A DNA stretch of 64,000 nt from Ochotona curzoniae (taxonomy: Eukaryota > Chordata > Mammalia > Lagomorpha > Ochotonidae), in assembly GCF_017591425.1 (NCBI RefSeq), contig NW_024466599.1:76550501-76614500 (forward strand), given 5' to 3'. Shown here one piece after another: positions 43,370-55,040 of this stretch. The position numbers were made by a program, and so were the translations under genes. Under the pieces are notes generated by a model, which worked only from the letters and a program-made list of their open reading frames with translations, ran no database searches and had not been told where the DNA came from. Numbering within the stretch: the first letter of the stretch is position 1; each line of letters starts with the position of its first letter.

Positions 43370-45312
43370 ATCTGTTTATTTTTATTTTTAATATTGTCTA
43401 CGTATTTGAGCAGGATGCATGCCCGTGTGAATCTCTGCTTGGGGTGGTTGGGGTTCACTGTAGTGTGGAAGAGGATGGATGTGTTACAGGTTTCAGATCA
43501 TTTTTTTTTCTCTCCTCTTTCCATGGAGAGAAAAAGAGAGAGCTGTGAAACTGTTTCAGCCCCTGGGGGTGAGAGGGTTACCTGGTGACATTTTAGAGAC
43601 TCCGATGTGTGAAAGAGTGGTTTTGATAGTTCTGATGTCAGTTTCATTGTCCTAGGACTGAGAAAATCCTTCCACGGTCTATTGATTGACCATATCCAAC
43701 TGAATTCCTTCCCTTAGACCCGGACGTTTGCTGTAAAGCTTGGCCAGGAGAGTTGTCCAGCCTGTTCTGCTTTCCATCCTCTGACATGGCACTCAGAATT
43801 CTCTGCTGACCTAGGTGGGCTGGCTGTCATTTCTCTTGTGTGCATGTGGTTTTGCTCTGCAGCACATTGGCATCACCAAATGAGGAGGCTCCATCCCGAT
43901 ACACGCATTCCAAGGTCAGATCACACATCGTGGATTTTTCCTTGTGTACAGGGCTTGAGTCCTGCAGTCAGAAAGTCTCCCAAGAAACCTTATCTGGAAT
44001 CATTCCAGATGTGACTCTTGTGTGTGCCAGCCAGTGTAAGTTCAGTTGCCTGATAAGTTTTCCCCAGCCCCATCTCTCATGTGAACCAATAGGTGCTACA
44101 GCCTAGCATAGCCTTCATATACACCAGTGTGTGCTGAAGACCCCAATAACCCCCAACAGGCCCAACCCCAGTTCCCTTTTTTGCATGAGCCAGTACGTGC
44201 TGAGGCCTAACCCGGCCCATGATGCATGCTATCCAGCTCTGGTGTACACCTGTGAGTACTGCGGCTTAGCTCAGCCCAATCTACCTCTAGACTCAGCCCA
44301 CCTGTATTCTAATAGATTTTGCTGCCATTTTCCAGATTGAACAGCCCCCAGTCATGACTTTCAATGTCACCATCTAGACCTGCGGCCCAGTAGGGGTATA
44401 CCCATAGTACCCTTCCCTGGTCCACTTCATGCTTCAAGTATTTACCTGTAGTACTGCAGTTTAGCTTTACATGACTTGTATCTAGTGCCAGCAGTTGCAG
44501 GTGCTTGCTAAGGCCTCGCTGATCTCAGTCTACTCCCGAACTCAGCCTACATGGATATTGCAACATTTCCTGGCCTGGCCTATCCCCAGGCCACATACTC
44601 ACCAGGGGAAGCAACAGCTTTGCAGAAAAATTCCCAAAGTTTCCCTACCAGACCCTTTCCTAGCCATTGTTCTGGCACTTGTATGTGCCAGTGTATACTG
44701 TGGTTCAGGCTGACACAGCCTCAACATCTGCAGGTGCTGTAGCATGGCTCAGTCCAGCCTGCCCCCAGTCTCAGCTTACACTGGTGGTTGCTATAGCCTT
44801 GCCCAGCCTGGCATGGCCTCAGCCCTTAGCCTCATGTGAATTGGTGGGTGCCAGTGCCTAACCATGTCTGGCCTGCACTCCATCTTGATTCTCATACATA
44901 ACAATGGGTACTTCAGACTCAGCCCACATGTATGCCTATGCCTACAGCAGCCTGGCCAAGCGTGGCTTTCTGCCAGCTTCAGTTCCTGCGTTCACAAGCA
45001 GGGCTATAGCCTAGCAGGAGAGTTCCCCAAACTCCACCACCAGTCCTACCCCCAGCCTCAGATCTCATGGACACCAATGGGTGCTGCAGCCCTTCCCAGC
45101 ATGGTCTGCCTTTGCTTGTGTCCCCAGCCAGACCTGGCCTGTCCCTTCTCCACCAGTGGGTACTGCAGCCTTGTCCAACTGATCTACAACCATTCTGGCT
45201 CTTGCTGGTGGGTGCTAGAGTCTAGCCCAGCCTGGCCCACCCCCACACCTGGCTCTCATGTGAATTGGTGGATGCCATGGCATAGCCCAACCTGTCCAAC
45301 ACCCATATGACC
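43370..45312 (-). repeat. Unnamed retroposon-like repeat, copy 1, with VNTR-like part
   Basis: Two parts are visible. About 43370-44020 is unique-like, with landmarks GCATGCCCGTGTGAATCTCTGCTTGGGGTGG, CTATTGATTGACCATATCC, GGCCAGGAGAGTTGTCCAGCCTGTTCTGC and GGCATCACCAAATGAGG. About 44030-45312 is a chain of degenerate 60-75 base units with core ACCARTGGGTGCTRCAGCCTAGCCCAGCCTGGCCC and CTCTCATGTGAA. On the minus strand the left edge becomes an A-rich tail (AAAAATAAAAATAAACAG). Open frames up to 148 codons in it are byproducts of the repeats. I do not recognise the family. Confidence 0.7.
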
Positions 45313-45395
45313 TTGAGGAATATTTATTGATCAATAGAAAGATTAAATCTTAAATTTTATTTCTAAAATTAGAAAATATTTAAAATAACATTTAG

Positions 45396-45742
45396 AAGTT
45401 GGAATCATATTTTAAAAGATTTATTTATTTATTGGAAAGTCAGATATACATAGAGGAGAGACAGAGAGGAAGATCTTCCGTCTGATGATTCATTCCCCAA
45501 GTGACCACAACGGCCGATGCTATGCCGATCCAAAGCCAGGATCCAGGAACTTCTTCCAGGTATCCCACATGGGTGCAGGTTCCCAAAGCTTTGTCCTCAA
45601 CTGCTTTCCCAGGCCACACGCAGGGAGCTGGATGGGAAGTGGAGCTACCAGGATTAGAACCGATGCCCATATGGGATCCCGGGGCGCTCACGGCTAGGAC
45701 TTTAGCCACTAGACCACGCCACCGGGCCCAAGTTGGAATCAT
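45396..45742 (-). repeat. Fairly young C-SINE, antisense, subfamily 2
   Basis: The body is about 45409-45729, from ATTTTAAAAGATTTATTTATTTATTGGAAAGTCAG to CTTTAGCCACTAGACCACGCCACCGGGCCC. It is flanked by a perfect AAGTTGGAATCAT at 45396-45408 and 45730-45742. It has head GGTGGCGTGGTCTAGTGGC on the sense strand, the second subfamily. Confidence 0.95.
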
Positions 45743-46685
45743 TTTTGAAGAGAAAAATCACTTTGGTAATTGGTACTAATGTTGAAAAGTAGCACTAGTA
45801 GTTTTTCATAAATCATTTTTCCATTTCTTATGTTTCTCATTTGTTTTTTACTCATTATATATTGCATGCTTATACTGTTCTAAAGTTTATAATATTTCCC
45901 ATCTTTTTTTTATCACAGTTGATTTGTTCTAAATATATATTCAAATTGATTCATTTCCTCCATTTGTGAGTTCTGAAAGTTTTTTCTTTGTGTTACCTCT
46001 TGAATAGCTTTTGGCAAGCTTTATCAGCCAGGATTCACAGGTGTCCTACTGGCTCATGGCTCTTTACTGAGACTCCAGATTTGGCTTTGGTTTGTGAGCA
46101 GGTTGATCTCTTAGAATGGAATTAGGCCATGTTAGTAGTGAGTAGACAGTATGACGGAGAATACATAGACTTTGGGAACTTAATGGCTTCTTAGAGAACA
46201 GCATTGTCCCTCTCTGAATAGGATGCAGAGGGCCAGACAGACAGACAGCCAAGCACCTGAGTCTGTTTGGTCTGTTATACATGGCCTCCATCATTGCCAA
46301 GGCCAAAGAAGAGAGAACAGGACTCATAATACCCTTTAGTTGCCTGAGTTCTCAACATACACATGCTGTTTCACCCCTTATGTTTAGGCAGAATCTGTCA
46401 GGCAGCTGTAAAACACATCCCCTTCGGAGGCAGTAAGAAAACATGGCAGCAGTTTGAGTGTTCCATTTAGAATCTACTTACGTTTTCCAGGTAGCTGTAA
46501 AGGTTTTTCCAAACTTTTGATATTTGAAACATAGTTAGAATAAATAGATCAGTGATATTTTCTTCTGTTTTTCCTTAGAACAGAGAGCTTTCTTTTGAAA
46601 TAGAATCACTTTTTTTTTTACTATTTGATTTATTTTTAAGTAATTTAAAAATAAACTTTTTATACATGTTTAAAGATCCCCCTTT
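45743..46685. other. Unique DNA
   Basis: AT-rich then GC-average; GACAGACAGACAG at 46230-46245. No gene or repeat family recognised; the 87-codon minus frame at 46064-46327 has no motif. Confidence 0.35.
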
Positions 46686-46885
46686 TTTAATATTTAAGAA
46701 ACAGTTTTTACAGAGAGAGATAGAAATATAGATAGAAGTTTTTCCATATGCTGGTTCACTCCTGAAATGTCTGCAAGCTGAGCTGATCTGACGTTAGGAG
46801 CCAGGGAATTCCTCTGGATCTTCCACACTGGGTGCAGAGGATCAAGGACTTGTGTCATCCCGGGGCAAAAGCAAGTGAATTCATC
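46686..46885 (-). repeat. Old C-SINE tail half, antisense
   Basis: TTTAATATTTAAGAAACAGTTTTTACAGAGAGAGATAG, CATATGCTGGTTCACTCCTGAAATG, GAGCTGATCTGACGTTAGGAGCCAGG and CTTCCACACTGGGTGCAGAGGATCAAGGACTTG. Beyond about 46885 the similarity stops, so the head is truncated. Confidence 0.75.
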
Positions 46886-49440
46886 CTTCTCAAGGCTATG
46901 ATTGTAGCTGTTTTCTACTTGACTGATATTTCTCGGGTTCCAACTGTGAAATGGAATGGCGTAGGGAAATGGGACCCCAAGGAAGTGAAGCACAGTGGTT
47001 GTTGGCAGACTGACCTCCATTCCTACCTTGAGTTAAGTAGGGTGAGGTATGCCTTTTTTTCTCCAAACATGGGTCCCTATTGGCTGCGGTTCATGGTATG
47101 GGTCCAATTCATTGTTAGCTAGCCCAAGCTCTGGATAGCCAAAAATCAGTCCTAGAAATGATTTCCCTTACTTTCTTGTAGCTCTCAATGCCATGTTTCC
47201 AATACTCCACATTAAGAACATGAAAAAAAGTAGTATTCCCGAAGTTTCTTAGGTTTACTTTAGATTACAGCACTTAATTTGGAACTATCAATTGTCCTCA
47301 ACTTTTGTTTTTCTTCTTAACTTTCATTTCTCTGGGAGCTTCCAATGGAAGGATGCACTTCATATTACATCCTCTTTCACATGTTTTAAAATGCTGTTTT
47401 TGTGAAATCCCAGGAATAAATCTCACAGTTGGTCTTCATTTCACCACCTTTACTTAGGACTCATCAAAGTTGTGTTTCTGAAACACGATCCCAGAATCCA
47501 TTTGGAAATCTCAATTACTGGATTTCTTCTGAGATACTCACAAAAGAAATCTGGGAATAAAATCCACGTGGATTCATTGTTAATAAGTTTCCCATTAGAT
47601 TCTGATTCTGAACTTGCTCAAATTTATAAATATTTAGTTGCAAAGTATTATGGAAATTTTGCTTCTGTTGTCACTCCATTAAGTAGTGTTGCAACAGGAC
47701 TCAATTTCTCCCAAGATTTTTCAGCCAAATGTTTTCATGAATCTTATTATTATAGGAAAACAGTATCTAAAGTGTCAAAGGAAGAAATAAAGAGTACCCT
47801 CCACTTTCGTGCATATATGTTCAGACTAGTTTAGTAGAAAAATCATCTGATATCGTTTTTTCAGGCAACTGTTTAGATACAAGGAAAATGCACAAAGCGG
47901 TGAAATGTGTCAGCGACAGTAATGACTAGCTCTAAAGCTTTTTGCCTGTGTGTTTCTCAAAAATGATGTTGGATTTTGCCTCTGTTGGCAAATCTCTAAG
48001 ATAGCAGGCAAAAGAAAATTATGTATTTACCTGGCTTTTTAGAAAACTGCAGTATTGCTCTTGAACATTTACTTCATTAAGAATGTGAATTCATCTTCTC
48101 ATAATTTGTATTTCCTCCCAAAATATGACTGCTTATATGGCTTGTGTGGTTTTCAAAATCATAAACATTACAGATGTACACACAAAAGAAAGAAAGAAAG
48201 TAGAAAGATGGCTTTGGTCTCAGTCAAAATTGTGAGGAACATACCACCTGCAAAAATGGCTGCTACTTCTTCCTCCACACAATGCTCCTTTTTCCACCTG
48301 CTGCCATAACCCTGCACTGTATTCCCAGCACTGTGCCTGGCCCTGCCTGTGACTCACCCCAGAAACAGATGCATGTGTCACCTTTCCCGGGCATATTACA
48401 AGATTAACCTATCAGTATATATTAAATTAATTGTCTTCAAAAGAAACAAAATTAAAATACCATTGTATCTAGGTGGGAGTCTTAGTTTTCCCTTAAGTTT
48501 TTATTTAGTGCAAAATTATGATATAGGACCAGTGACTGTAATCATACATTGTGAAGTTTGATGCTTGCAATATTAATGTTAAGCAGATGGTGATATTTGA
48601 GAATGCAAATTTTAATCATACATAAACTTCTAGAATCATTTGAATGGGGAGGGGCGAATTTTGATTAAGCCAAGAAAAGAAATAAAACTGAAGCCAAAAA
48701 CAGAATTTAATTAAGTATAAAAAAAAATGCTGCAATATACAGATAGCAAAATATATGCCAAGCCAGAAAACCCATAGCGGGACTGAAGACCTAATTTAAA
48801 CACATGATTACCTAAAATTTAAATGAACTGAACATCCCAGTTCAAAGTAAATTGTACCTTATGGATAAAATAGCGATGTCTCCCTGCGGGTTATCTGAAA
48901 GGGATGCATTATAACTATGAAGACACAGATCAGCTGGAAGTGGAAGACCAGAAAACAGCTAGCTGTAATCAGTCATTGCTTTGTTTTGTGACTGTGTGAT
49001 CCATGGGGACCCAGTGGCGATCTTGGACCTGGCTCTCAGATCATGTCTTGACTGGCAGCTGGTCAGTGCTTACAGCTGGCATCTTCTGGGGAATCTCCCG
49101 ATGGATCTGCATACGTCCTCTGGAGGCATTATATTATGCTTTGAGGTGGAATTATTTGTTTCAGTCAGTAATGTAGAGATTTTTACAACCAGTATATTTT
49201 CAAAAAATTTTGACCTGAATTATGCTGGTTTCTCATTCAACTTCATAGGGATTCAACTACATGTTGGAAAAGCTATTAGCCAATTTTGTTTTAATGTTAG
49301 AGATAATGTATACACTCACATATATCTGATCTGTCCTTTCTTCATTTTCATTAAAGTTTTACCTAAGCAAGTTTACTTACTTAAAAAGAAAATGTTTGAG
49401 CAGGAGATAGAGAACTGATGTTTTCTGTTGCACTCTGCAT
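46886..49440. other. Unique DNA with two long plus-strand frames, no gene supported
   Basis: Plus frames at 47472-47834 (120 codons) and 48981-49418 (145 codons) are the longest in repeat-free DNA of this region. The second begins Met-Phe-Cys-Asp-Cys and is rich in Phe, Ile and Val. Neither has a motif I recognise, and no exon chain surrounds them. A GAAA repeat lies at 48184-48199. Confidence 0.35.
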
Positions 49441-49775
49441 CTTTTTAAAAGATTTATTTATTTTATTGGAAAAGCAGATGTACAGAGAAAAGAAGGGACA
49501 GAGACAGCTCTTCTGTCAGCTGGTTCACTTCCAAAGCAACTGCACTGGCCAGAGCTGAGCTGATTGGAAGCCAGGAGCCTAGAACTTCTGGGTCTCCCAC
49601 GTGGGTGCAGGGGTCCAAGGCTCTGGGCCATCCTCCACTGCTTTCCCAGGCCACAAGCAGGGAGCTGGCTGGAAAGTGGAGCAGCGAAGGCATAAACTGG
49701 TGCCCGTATGAGATCCTGATGGATAGAAGATGAAGATTTATCCAATAGGCTACCACACTGGTCCCAGGACCCCCA
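49441..49775 (-). repeat. C-SINE, antisense, moderately old
   Basis: CTTTTTAAAAGATTTATTTATTTTATTGGAAAAGCAGATGTACAG tail, CAGCTGGTTCACTTCC, GGGTCTCCCACGTGGGTGCAGGGG, CACTGCTTTCCCAGGCCACAAGCAGGGAGCTGG and head end CCAATAGGCTACCACACTGGTCCC. Minus frames of 95-97 codons are SINE only. Confidence 0.9.
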
Positions 49776-51345
49776 AGCTCGGAATCACACCCATGTAGTT
49801 GAGGTGGGATGTGGGGCCAGGCTTCCCCTTTAAGAAAATTTTGTCTACATGGTCTAAATTGCTTCCTTTGTTTAAAATAGTGAAGCTCAGTTTCAAAAGT
49901 TAGAATATCCCTCTGAAGTTATAAGGCAGGTAGTAAAATTGACACAAGTGAGAAGGGTTAGGGGAAATACCATCCGTCTAATCCTAGGCAGTTTGCAAAA
50001 AAATATTGATGAAAACCTTGCTCTGTGTGTGGGTAAGAACACAAAGGCGGTGGTTTCAGCAGCACAGTGACAGCTGCACATTCTGAGTGTTAGGTATGAA
50101 AACAAAACAGAAAAGGTAAAAATATTGTTTCGGGTGATCCTGAAAGATAGCATCACTTGAAGGAAAGTAGCATTTGGCAAAACGAAAAACTTAGTGCTTT
50201 GCTCTACTCATCTTGTTCAGTTGAACTGTTCTAGGCAGCTTAACTGCTAATAAAAATTCCTCGAGAAGAATTGGGGGAGGTTTATCCAGGCAATATCAGG
50301 TCATGTTGTGCTGAAGAAAAGGCTATTAGTCTAAAACCTATAAATGTAGAAAAAAAAAAAAAGAGCAATGAGTAATTCAGGAGACGTGCTTTTCTTGCAT
50401 TTTCAGTGGGGCAAATATTTCTGCATTCAGAAAAGTCTTGATCTTGGTCTTTCTCTGGAGTGCTCTGTGGACTGTACACGGCTTGATTAGCATACATTCA
50501 TTTTCTCCACAACAACCTGATGAAAATGTCATGCTTTATGCACAGTCTAAAATCAAACTAAAGTAGTGTAAGTACTGAAAAATCTCACATTTGAAAATTA
50601 CTTAATGTTTTGCATCTCAGTAAGTATTGATGATGCTTTTATGCATGAAATATTCATAAATTAAGAATAGCATCAATTTGTTCAGCCTATTTTAAGATAA
50701 GTGGTAGACACCATATAATTGGGCCAATGAGGGACTTAAAATGATTGGATTATTTCAGAGCAACAACGAGAGAGGGAGAGAGAGGGAGAGATGAAGGTTG
50801 AGTCACCATATCGGCCCTCTTATAAAACAAAATGAAATAAAATAAGATAAGATAAAATACAAAAAAGCCAGCGACAAGGGCAGTTAAAGTACAAAATGTT
50901 TGAGCTGTGGTGTGGGGTTCCTGTTTATTTGTAGCTTAGGTAGGCTCTTTGTTGGAATGGGCAAGTCCCCTCATACAAGTTTTGAACTGTAGTAGTTCCC
51001 CTTACCAGTGATTTGACTTTTCACTGTTACAGTTACCTGGAATCAATTATGGTCTGAAAATGTCAAATGGGCCATTCTACAGACAAGTAATCCATAAGTT
51101 TTAAGCTGCACACTTTTCTGATTCACACTGTGGCACCTCACTCAGTTCTGCTCTGTCCTACCCCGGACATCCATCAGACCTTTGTTCAGTGCAGCCATAA
51201 TGTATGTGCTAGCTACTCATCAGTCGCTCGGTGATTGTCCATTAGCAGATGGACTTTTGCAGCATTAAGGTGTTTATATCCAAATGATTCTTACTGAATG
51301 TGATAACGGCCCCACAGGATAAGTGGGCAGAATGTCATCCGTGTC
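49776..51345. other. Unique DNA
   Basis: GAGAGGGAGAGAGAGGGAGAG at about 50771-50791 and an AAAATAAGATAAGATAAAAT run at 50835-50860 are the only simple repeats. No gene recognised. Confidence 0.35.
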
Positions 51346-51482
51346 GGCCAGCTTTTGACACCTTCCCAAGCACATTAGCAAAGGCTATATTTGAAATGGA
51401 TCAAGGACCTGCACTCAAAACCCTGATATGGGATGCTGGTAGCTCAACAAATGGTTTAATGTGTTGTGCCACCTGCCTGTCA
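51346..51482 (-). repeat. Old C-SINE head half, antisense
   Basis: CACCTTCCCAAGCACATTAGCAAAGGC, GACCTGCACTCAAAACCCTGATATGGGATGCTGGTAGC and GTTTAATGTGTTGTGCCACCTGCC follow the antisense of the older C-SINE from its middle to its head. Confidence 0.65.
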
Positions 51483-52294
51483 TTAATATCTTACTGTGGC
51501 TGATTTTTGTACTAAATTTTGTCATAGGCAAATTCATCAGGGAAAATCATACGTATGTTTCATTGCTATGGTTTCAGGAGTTCAATGGAGGCCTTTGGGG
51601 AACCCATGTGCCTGACAGTTCAAGCAGTTCCCTATTTTATCCATGGCTTATTAAGTTCTTTGAACTAATACTTGTAGAACTGAGCAGCTTGAGCCCTGAA
51701 GATGCTTGAAAGATATATTGGGTCAGATGTAGCAAGAGGTTGAAAATAGTTATGCTGAAAGATGAGTTGATGGGCTCAAATGAGAGGCAAGAGGAGGATA
51801 GTATTTCAGTAAAGAGCCAGTCCCTTGAGTTTCCCAGAGCACCTCTGCTTTTCAGTGTTTACTACAAGGAGGCTGACTCTGGGACACTAGTGTATAGCTT
51901 TATGTGATGCTTTTCTTCCAGTGCACCATATTTAAAGCTGTTCTCTTGAAATAGGTGAAAAGGGGGGCACATCAGCGTGAGCTTGGACAGATGACTACAA
52001 GTGCCCTGTCAGTCCTCAATGCTCGCCACACTGCCTATGGCTGAAGATTGTGCAGAGGTGACCCTGGGCTAGGGAGCGCTGATGACTTATCTGCCCTTTG
52101 ATTACTATTGGTTTCCCTTCTGATGGGTTGAGGTCTTAACTGCCTCACTTAGTTCCTTCTCACTGGTTAGTGAAAACTACATCCAAATGCATTGGATCCC
52201 TACAGGAACTGAGTAGAAGGAGTTAGGAGAGGGTCTGATGCTCACGTGCAGGAATGATCCTCAGAAATGCATTTGTGTTAACAAGGGATACAAG
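51483..52294. other. Unique DNA
   Basis: No gene or repeat recognised. Confidence 0.35.
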
Positions 52295-52402
52295 GTTATG
52301 TTATGTTATATATATTATATTATATTATATTATATTATATTATATTATATTATATTATATTATATTATATTATATCATATTATGTCATATCATATCATAT
52401 TA
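52295..52402. repeat. Pentanucleotide microsatellite (TATAT/ATATT)n with variant ends
   Basis: About 21 units of a five-base AT repeat. The left edge carries GTTAT variants (52294-52309), the centre is a pure TATAT array, and the right edge has CATAT and GTCAT variants (52375-52401). Pure AT repeats of this type can extrude hairpins and are often length-variable. The open frame of Tyr and Ile across it is an artefact. Confidence 0.97.
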
Positions 52403-52599
52403 CTAAAAGTTTATACAATATGAAATTGATACATAAGTGTATTTTAGTGTGAAATATTTCAAAGACCATGCCTATGAGGAATCTTTAAAAAATCCACGGG
52501 CAAATATTAAATGTTTCATAAAGTAGTACCAAAACATTGTCCATGTCTTAAAATCATAGCCGTCATTTGATTGTATTTCTCCAGGAATTACTTAATATA

Positions 52600-52932
52600 T
52601 ATATTCAATTGATATATGTTTATTTTCCTTATGTGAAATGTAGAGAAAGAAAGTGAGAGTAAAAGAAACAGCGAGGAGTGCATGTGAGAGAGATTTTCTC
52701 TCTGTTGGTTCATTTCACAGTTGTCCACACTGGCAGAAGAGCTAGTCCAAACCTAGGAGCCTGGATATGCTCCTGGGTTTCCCATATGAACACAGGAACT
52801 CACACATTGAACTGTTCTGTACTGATTTGCCAAATACATCACAAATGAGCCAAATGGGAGCACCAGGGCCAGATGGGATGCCAGTGCCACACGTGACAGC
52901 CCTACTCACCATGCCTCAGTGCTGGTCCCAGA
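52600..52932 (-). repeat. Old C-SINE, antisense
   Basis: TTATGTGAAATGTAGAGAAAG tail, GAGAGATTTTCTCTCTGTTGGTTCATTTCACAG, GAGCTAGTCCAAACCTAGGAGCCTGGATATGCTCCTGGG, and head end CCAGGGCCAGATGGGATGCCAGTGCCACACGTGACAG...CTGGTCCC. Diverged copy. Confidence 0.8.
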
Positions 52933-53319
52933 ATCCAACTTAAAACAAAACAATACAAAACAAATTTTCAAACAAAAATGATGCAAGGTGGGACTTCAGA
53001 TTGGAAAAAATATATTGGGTCTCATAAAGTGAATTAGCTGTCAGTAATGCTACTCTTAATTTTATTTGCTGCTTGTGATAAAATTGTCTGATTATTTCTA
53101 AGTTTTAGATTAATACAGCTAGTTTAAAGTATGTGTTTCCATTTCACAATTTTAAATTGTTAAACAACACAAATAGAGTAATTTTGCTAAGCTTTCATAT
53201 TCTATGTACTTCAGAATTTGCTGGTAAATATTTCTGTTTTCTAGTTTATGAGTCACATGATAAAACTCCCAAACTCCAAATGACAATTTGCACTAGGAAT
53301 GATGAAAATGTTTCATTTA
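52933..53319. other. Unique AT-rich DNA
   Basis: AAACAAAACAATACAAAACAAA run at 52944-52966; nothing else recognised. Confidence 0.35.
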
Positions 53320-53321
53320 AT

Positions 53322-55040
53322 CTTCAGGACATGCAGATGACATGATTCTCTGCATTGGAGATCCAAAAGACTCAGTCATGTGACTCTTGGCACACATAAG
53401 AGACTTTGGCAGGGTAGCATGGTACAGACATTAATGAACACAAATAGATGGCACTAGTATACAGAAAGAAAGAATTTTTTAGTACAGTCCCCTTAAAATA
53501 GTAGAAAGAAACCTTAAATATAGTCCTTAAAATGCCAGAGTGGAAACTTTAACATTAAAAATGTGGAAGACCTCTAATGATGTAAACTATAAAACATTGA
53601 AAAAATGAAATAGAAGAAGACATTGAAAAATGGAGAAACTAACCATGTTCCCAAACTGGCAGGATCAACATCATCAAAATGTCCATACTACCAAAAGTAA
53701 TACACAGTTTCAATGCAATCTCAGTCAAAATTCCAATAACATTATTTTCAGAAATTGAAGAAGCGAGGGTTCATCTGGAAACATGAGAGAGCATGAATAA
53801 CAATAGATATTCTGAAGAATAAAATTCAAGCTGGAGGAATCACAATTGCAGACCTGTAGACATACTGTAGAGCAGAGATTATCAAAACGATCTGGCACTG
53901 ACTGGTACAGAAACAGAGAAGATCAATGGAACAAAATAGAAACACCAGAAAGGAGCCCACACATGGATAGCCAATTGAAGTTTGACAAGAAAACTGAAAA
54001 CAACCCAGGGAAAAAACCTGGTTTCTTCAACAAATGTTGTTGGAACAATTGAATAGCATTTTGCAGAATTAAGAAGCAAAGACCCGTACCTGTCACATTA
54101 TACAAAAAATCAGCTCTAAATGTTTTAATGACCTAAGTCTATACCCAAAAACAATCATTGTTAAAGAAATACATAGGAAACACTCTCTAAGCTATAGGAA
54201 TGGAGAAAAACATTTCTTGGCAAAACTCCCAGTGCATAGGCAGGCAAAGACAAAACAAACCAATAGGACTACAATAAACTAAAAAGCTTCTGTACAGCAA
54301 AGGAAACAATTAGCCAAGGGAAGATGCAACCAACAGAATGGGAGAAAATCTTTGCATAGTACACAAGTGATAAAGGACTAATTCCAGGATTTAAAAAAGC
54401 TGTAATAATCCAGCTACAGTTTAAAAAAAAAATTGTGAAGAAATGGGCGAGGGAAAGGAACAGACATTTTTCAAAAAATGGCTAACAGATTTGTGAAACA
54501 ATGTTTAGGTTTCCTAGTAGTCAGGGAGGTACAAATGAAAACCACATAGAGTACCACTTAACTCCAGAGAGAATGGCTCACATTTAAAGCTGAACTAACA
54601 ACGCCTACTGTTGTCGATGTGTGGAGAAAAGTATCCTACCTCACTACTGGTGGGAGTGTTGGCTAGTACAACCTCTAGGAAAATCAGTCTGGAGAGCGCT
54701 TAGAGAACTGTAAATACACCTACCATATGACCCAGTTATCATGCTCCTTGGGATACACTCAAAGTAAATAAAAACTTCTTCATATAAGAAGAGGATCTGT
54801 AATCCTATATTTACAGCAGCAGAATCTACAATAGCAAAGGCATGGAAACAGCCCAGATGCAGTATAAAGATAAGTGGTTAAAGGAATTGTGGCATATCTA
54901 CTCCATGGAGTATTACTCAATCATTAAAAATAATGAAATCATACCATTTCCAACTAGATGGTCCCAACTAGAAACCATTATGCTTGGTAAAATAAGTCAA
55001 TCCCTAAATGATAAATGCCATATGTTATCTGTGATATAAG
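53322..55040 (+). pseudogene. L1 ORF2 C-terminal relic
   Basis: It opens with His-Ala-Asp-Asp-Met-Ile-Leu, so both catalytic aspartates survive although the preceding aromatic is lost. A stop follows within 20 codons. Later open pieces include Asp-Trp-Tyr-Arg-Asn-Arg-Glu-Asp-Gln-Trp (about 53900) and the conserved end Trp-His-Ile-Tyr-Ser-Met-Glu-Tyr-Tyr-Ser-Ile-Ile (54890-54930). It ends at the TAA near 55040. Confidence 0.85.

Noticed and set aside
44864..45310. 148-codon Pro/Ser/Cys-rich plus-strand frame
   Set aside because: It is produced by the degenerate VNTR units of the unnamed repeat; unit periodicity explains the amino-acid pattern.
48981..49418. 145-codon plus-strand frame with hydrophobic content
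   Set aside because: No recognisable domain or exon neighbours; AT-rich DNA gives such Phe/Ile/Val-rich translations by chance.
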